Shown here: in pieces, positions 5,521-6,044 of the stretch | How the letters are laid out: each line of letters starts with the position of its first letter | Position numbering within the stretch: the first letter of the stretch is position 1 | From: Rubrobacteraceae bacterium | GTDB taxonomy: Bacteria; Actinomycetota; Rubrobacteria; Rubrobacterales; Rubrobacteraceae | Length of the DNA stretch: 6,044 bases | Direction of reading: 5' to 3' | Assembly (NCBI GenBank): GCA_013698525.1 | Contig: JACCSM010000491.1 | Span: 1-6,044, forward strand | Made by a program: the position numbers and the translations under genes | The notes under the pieces: generated by a model | What the model was told of the DNA's origin: nothing | Database searches by the model: none | The model's input: only the letters and a program-made list of their open reading frames with translations

Positions 5521-6044
<524 letters not shown>

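Overview
The window is one continuous, GC-rich block of closely packed genes, all on the + strand. It runs from the 3' end of ftsZ to a truncated pyrR. The gene order (ftsZ, pgeF, yggS, sepF, proC, yggT, divIVA, rluD, pyrR) is the downstream end of a Gram-positive type division (dcw) cluster. GC richness, the SepF and DivIVA types, and frequent TTG/GTG starts suggest a high-GC actinobacterium, possibly a deep-branching Rubrobacter-like lineage. That placement is an inference from gene order and protein style, not a demonstrated identity.

Layout: positions 1-314 hold the end of FtsZ, including its C-terminal partner-binding peptide. Positions 330-1091 encode a PgeF/YfiH-family protein whose beginning lies in strongly structured RNA. 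Positions 1088-1816 encode the PLP-homeostasis protein YggS. It overlaps pgeF by 4 nt and sepF (1806-2381) by 11 nt. A ProC-family reductase (2400-3185) overlaps the small membrane protein YggT (3182-3523) by 4 nt. DivIVA (3530-4582) and an RluD-type pseudouridine synthase (4606-5499) follow. The overlaps and gaps of 0-25 nt suggest one transcription unit from ftsZ through rluD. The longest gene-free stretch is the 59 nt between rluD and pyrR, so there is no unexplained region over 300 bases.

FtsZ, SepF, YggT and DivIVA are the division and polar-growth core: the ring polymer, its membrane anchor, a membrane accessory protein and a curvature-sensing coiled coil. PgeF belongs to peptidoglycan precursor quality control. 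YggS and ProC are housekeeping metabolic partners often found beside these genes. RluD modifies 23S rRNA. The last 59 nt before pyrR look like a separate regulatory unit: a good promoter overlapping the rluD stop codon, then a PyrR-binding hairpin whose 3' arm holds part of the pyrR Shine-Dalgarno sequence. This predicts translational autorepression of pyrR and probably of a pyrimidine operon beyond the window.

I see no mobile element, CRISPR array, tRNA, rRNA or clearly new multi-gene system. The most interesting items are the pyrR control region, a 45-nt palindrome inside the start of pgeF, loss of a normally conserved metal-ligand histidine in PgeF, and a shared FLRRR ending on FtsZ and DivIVA.
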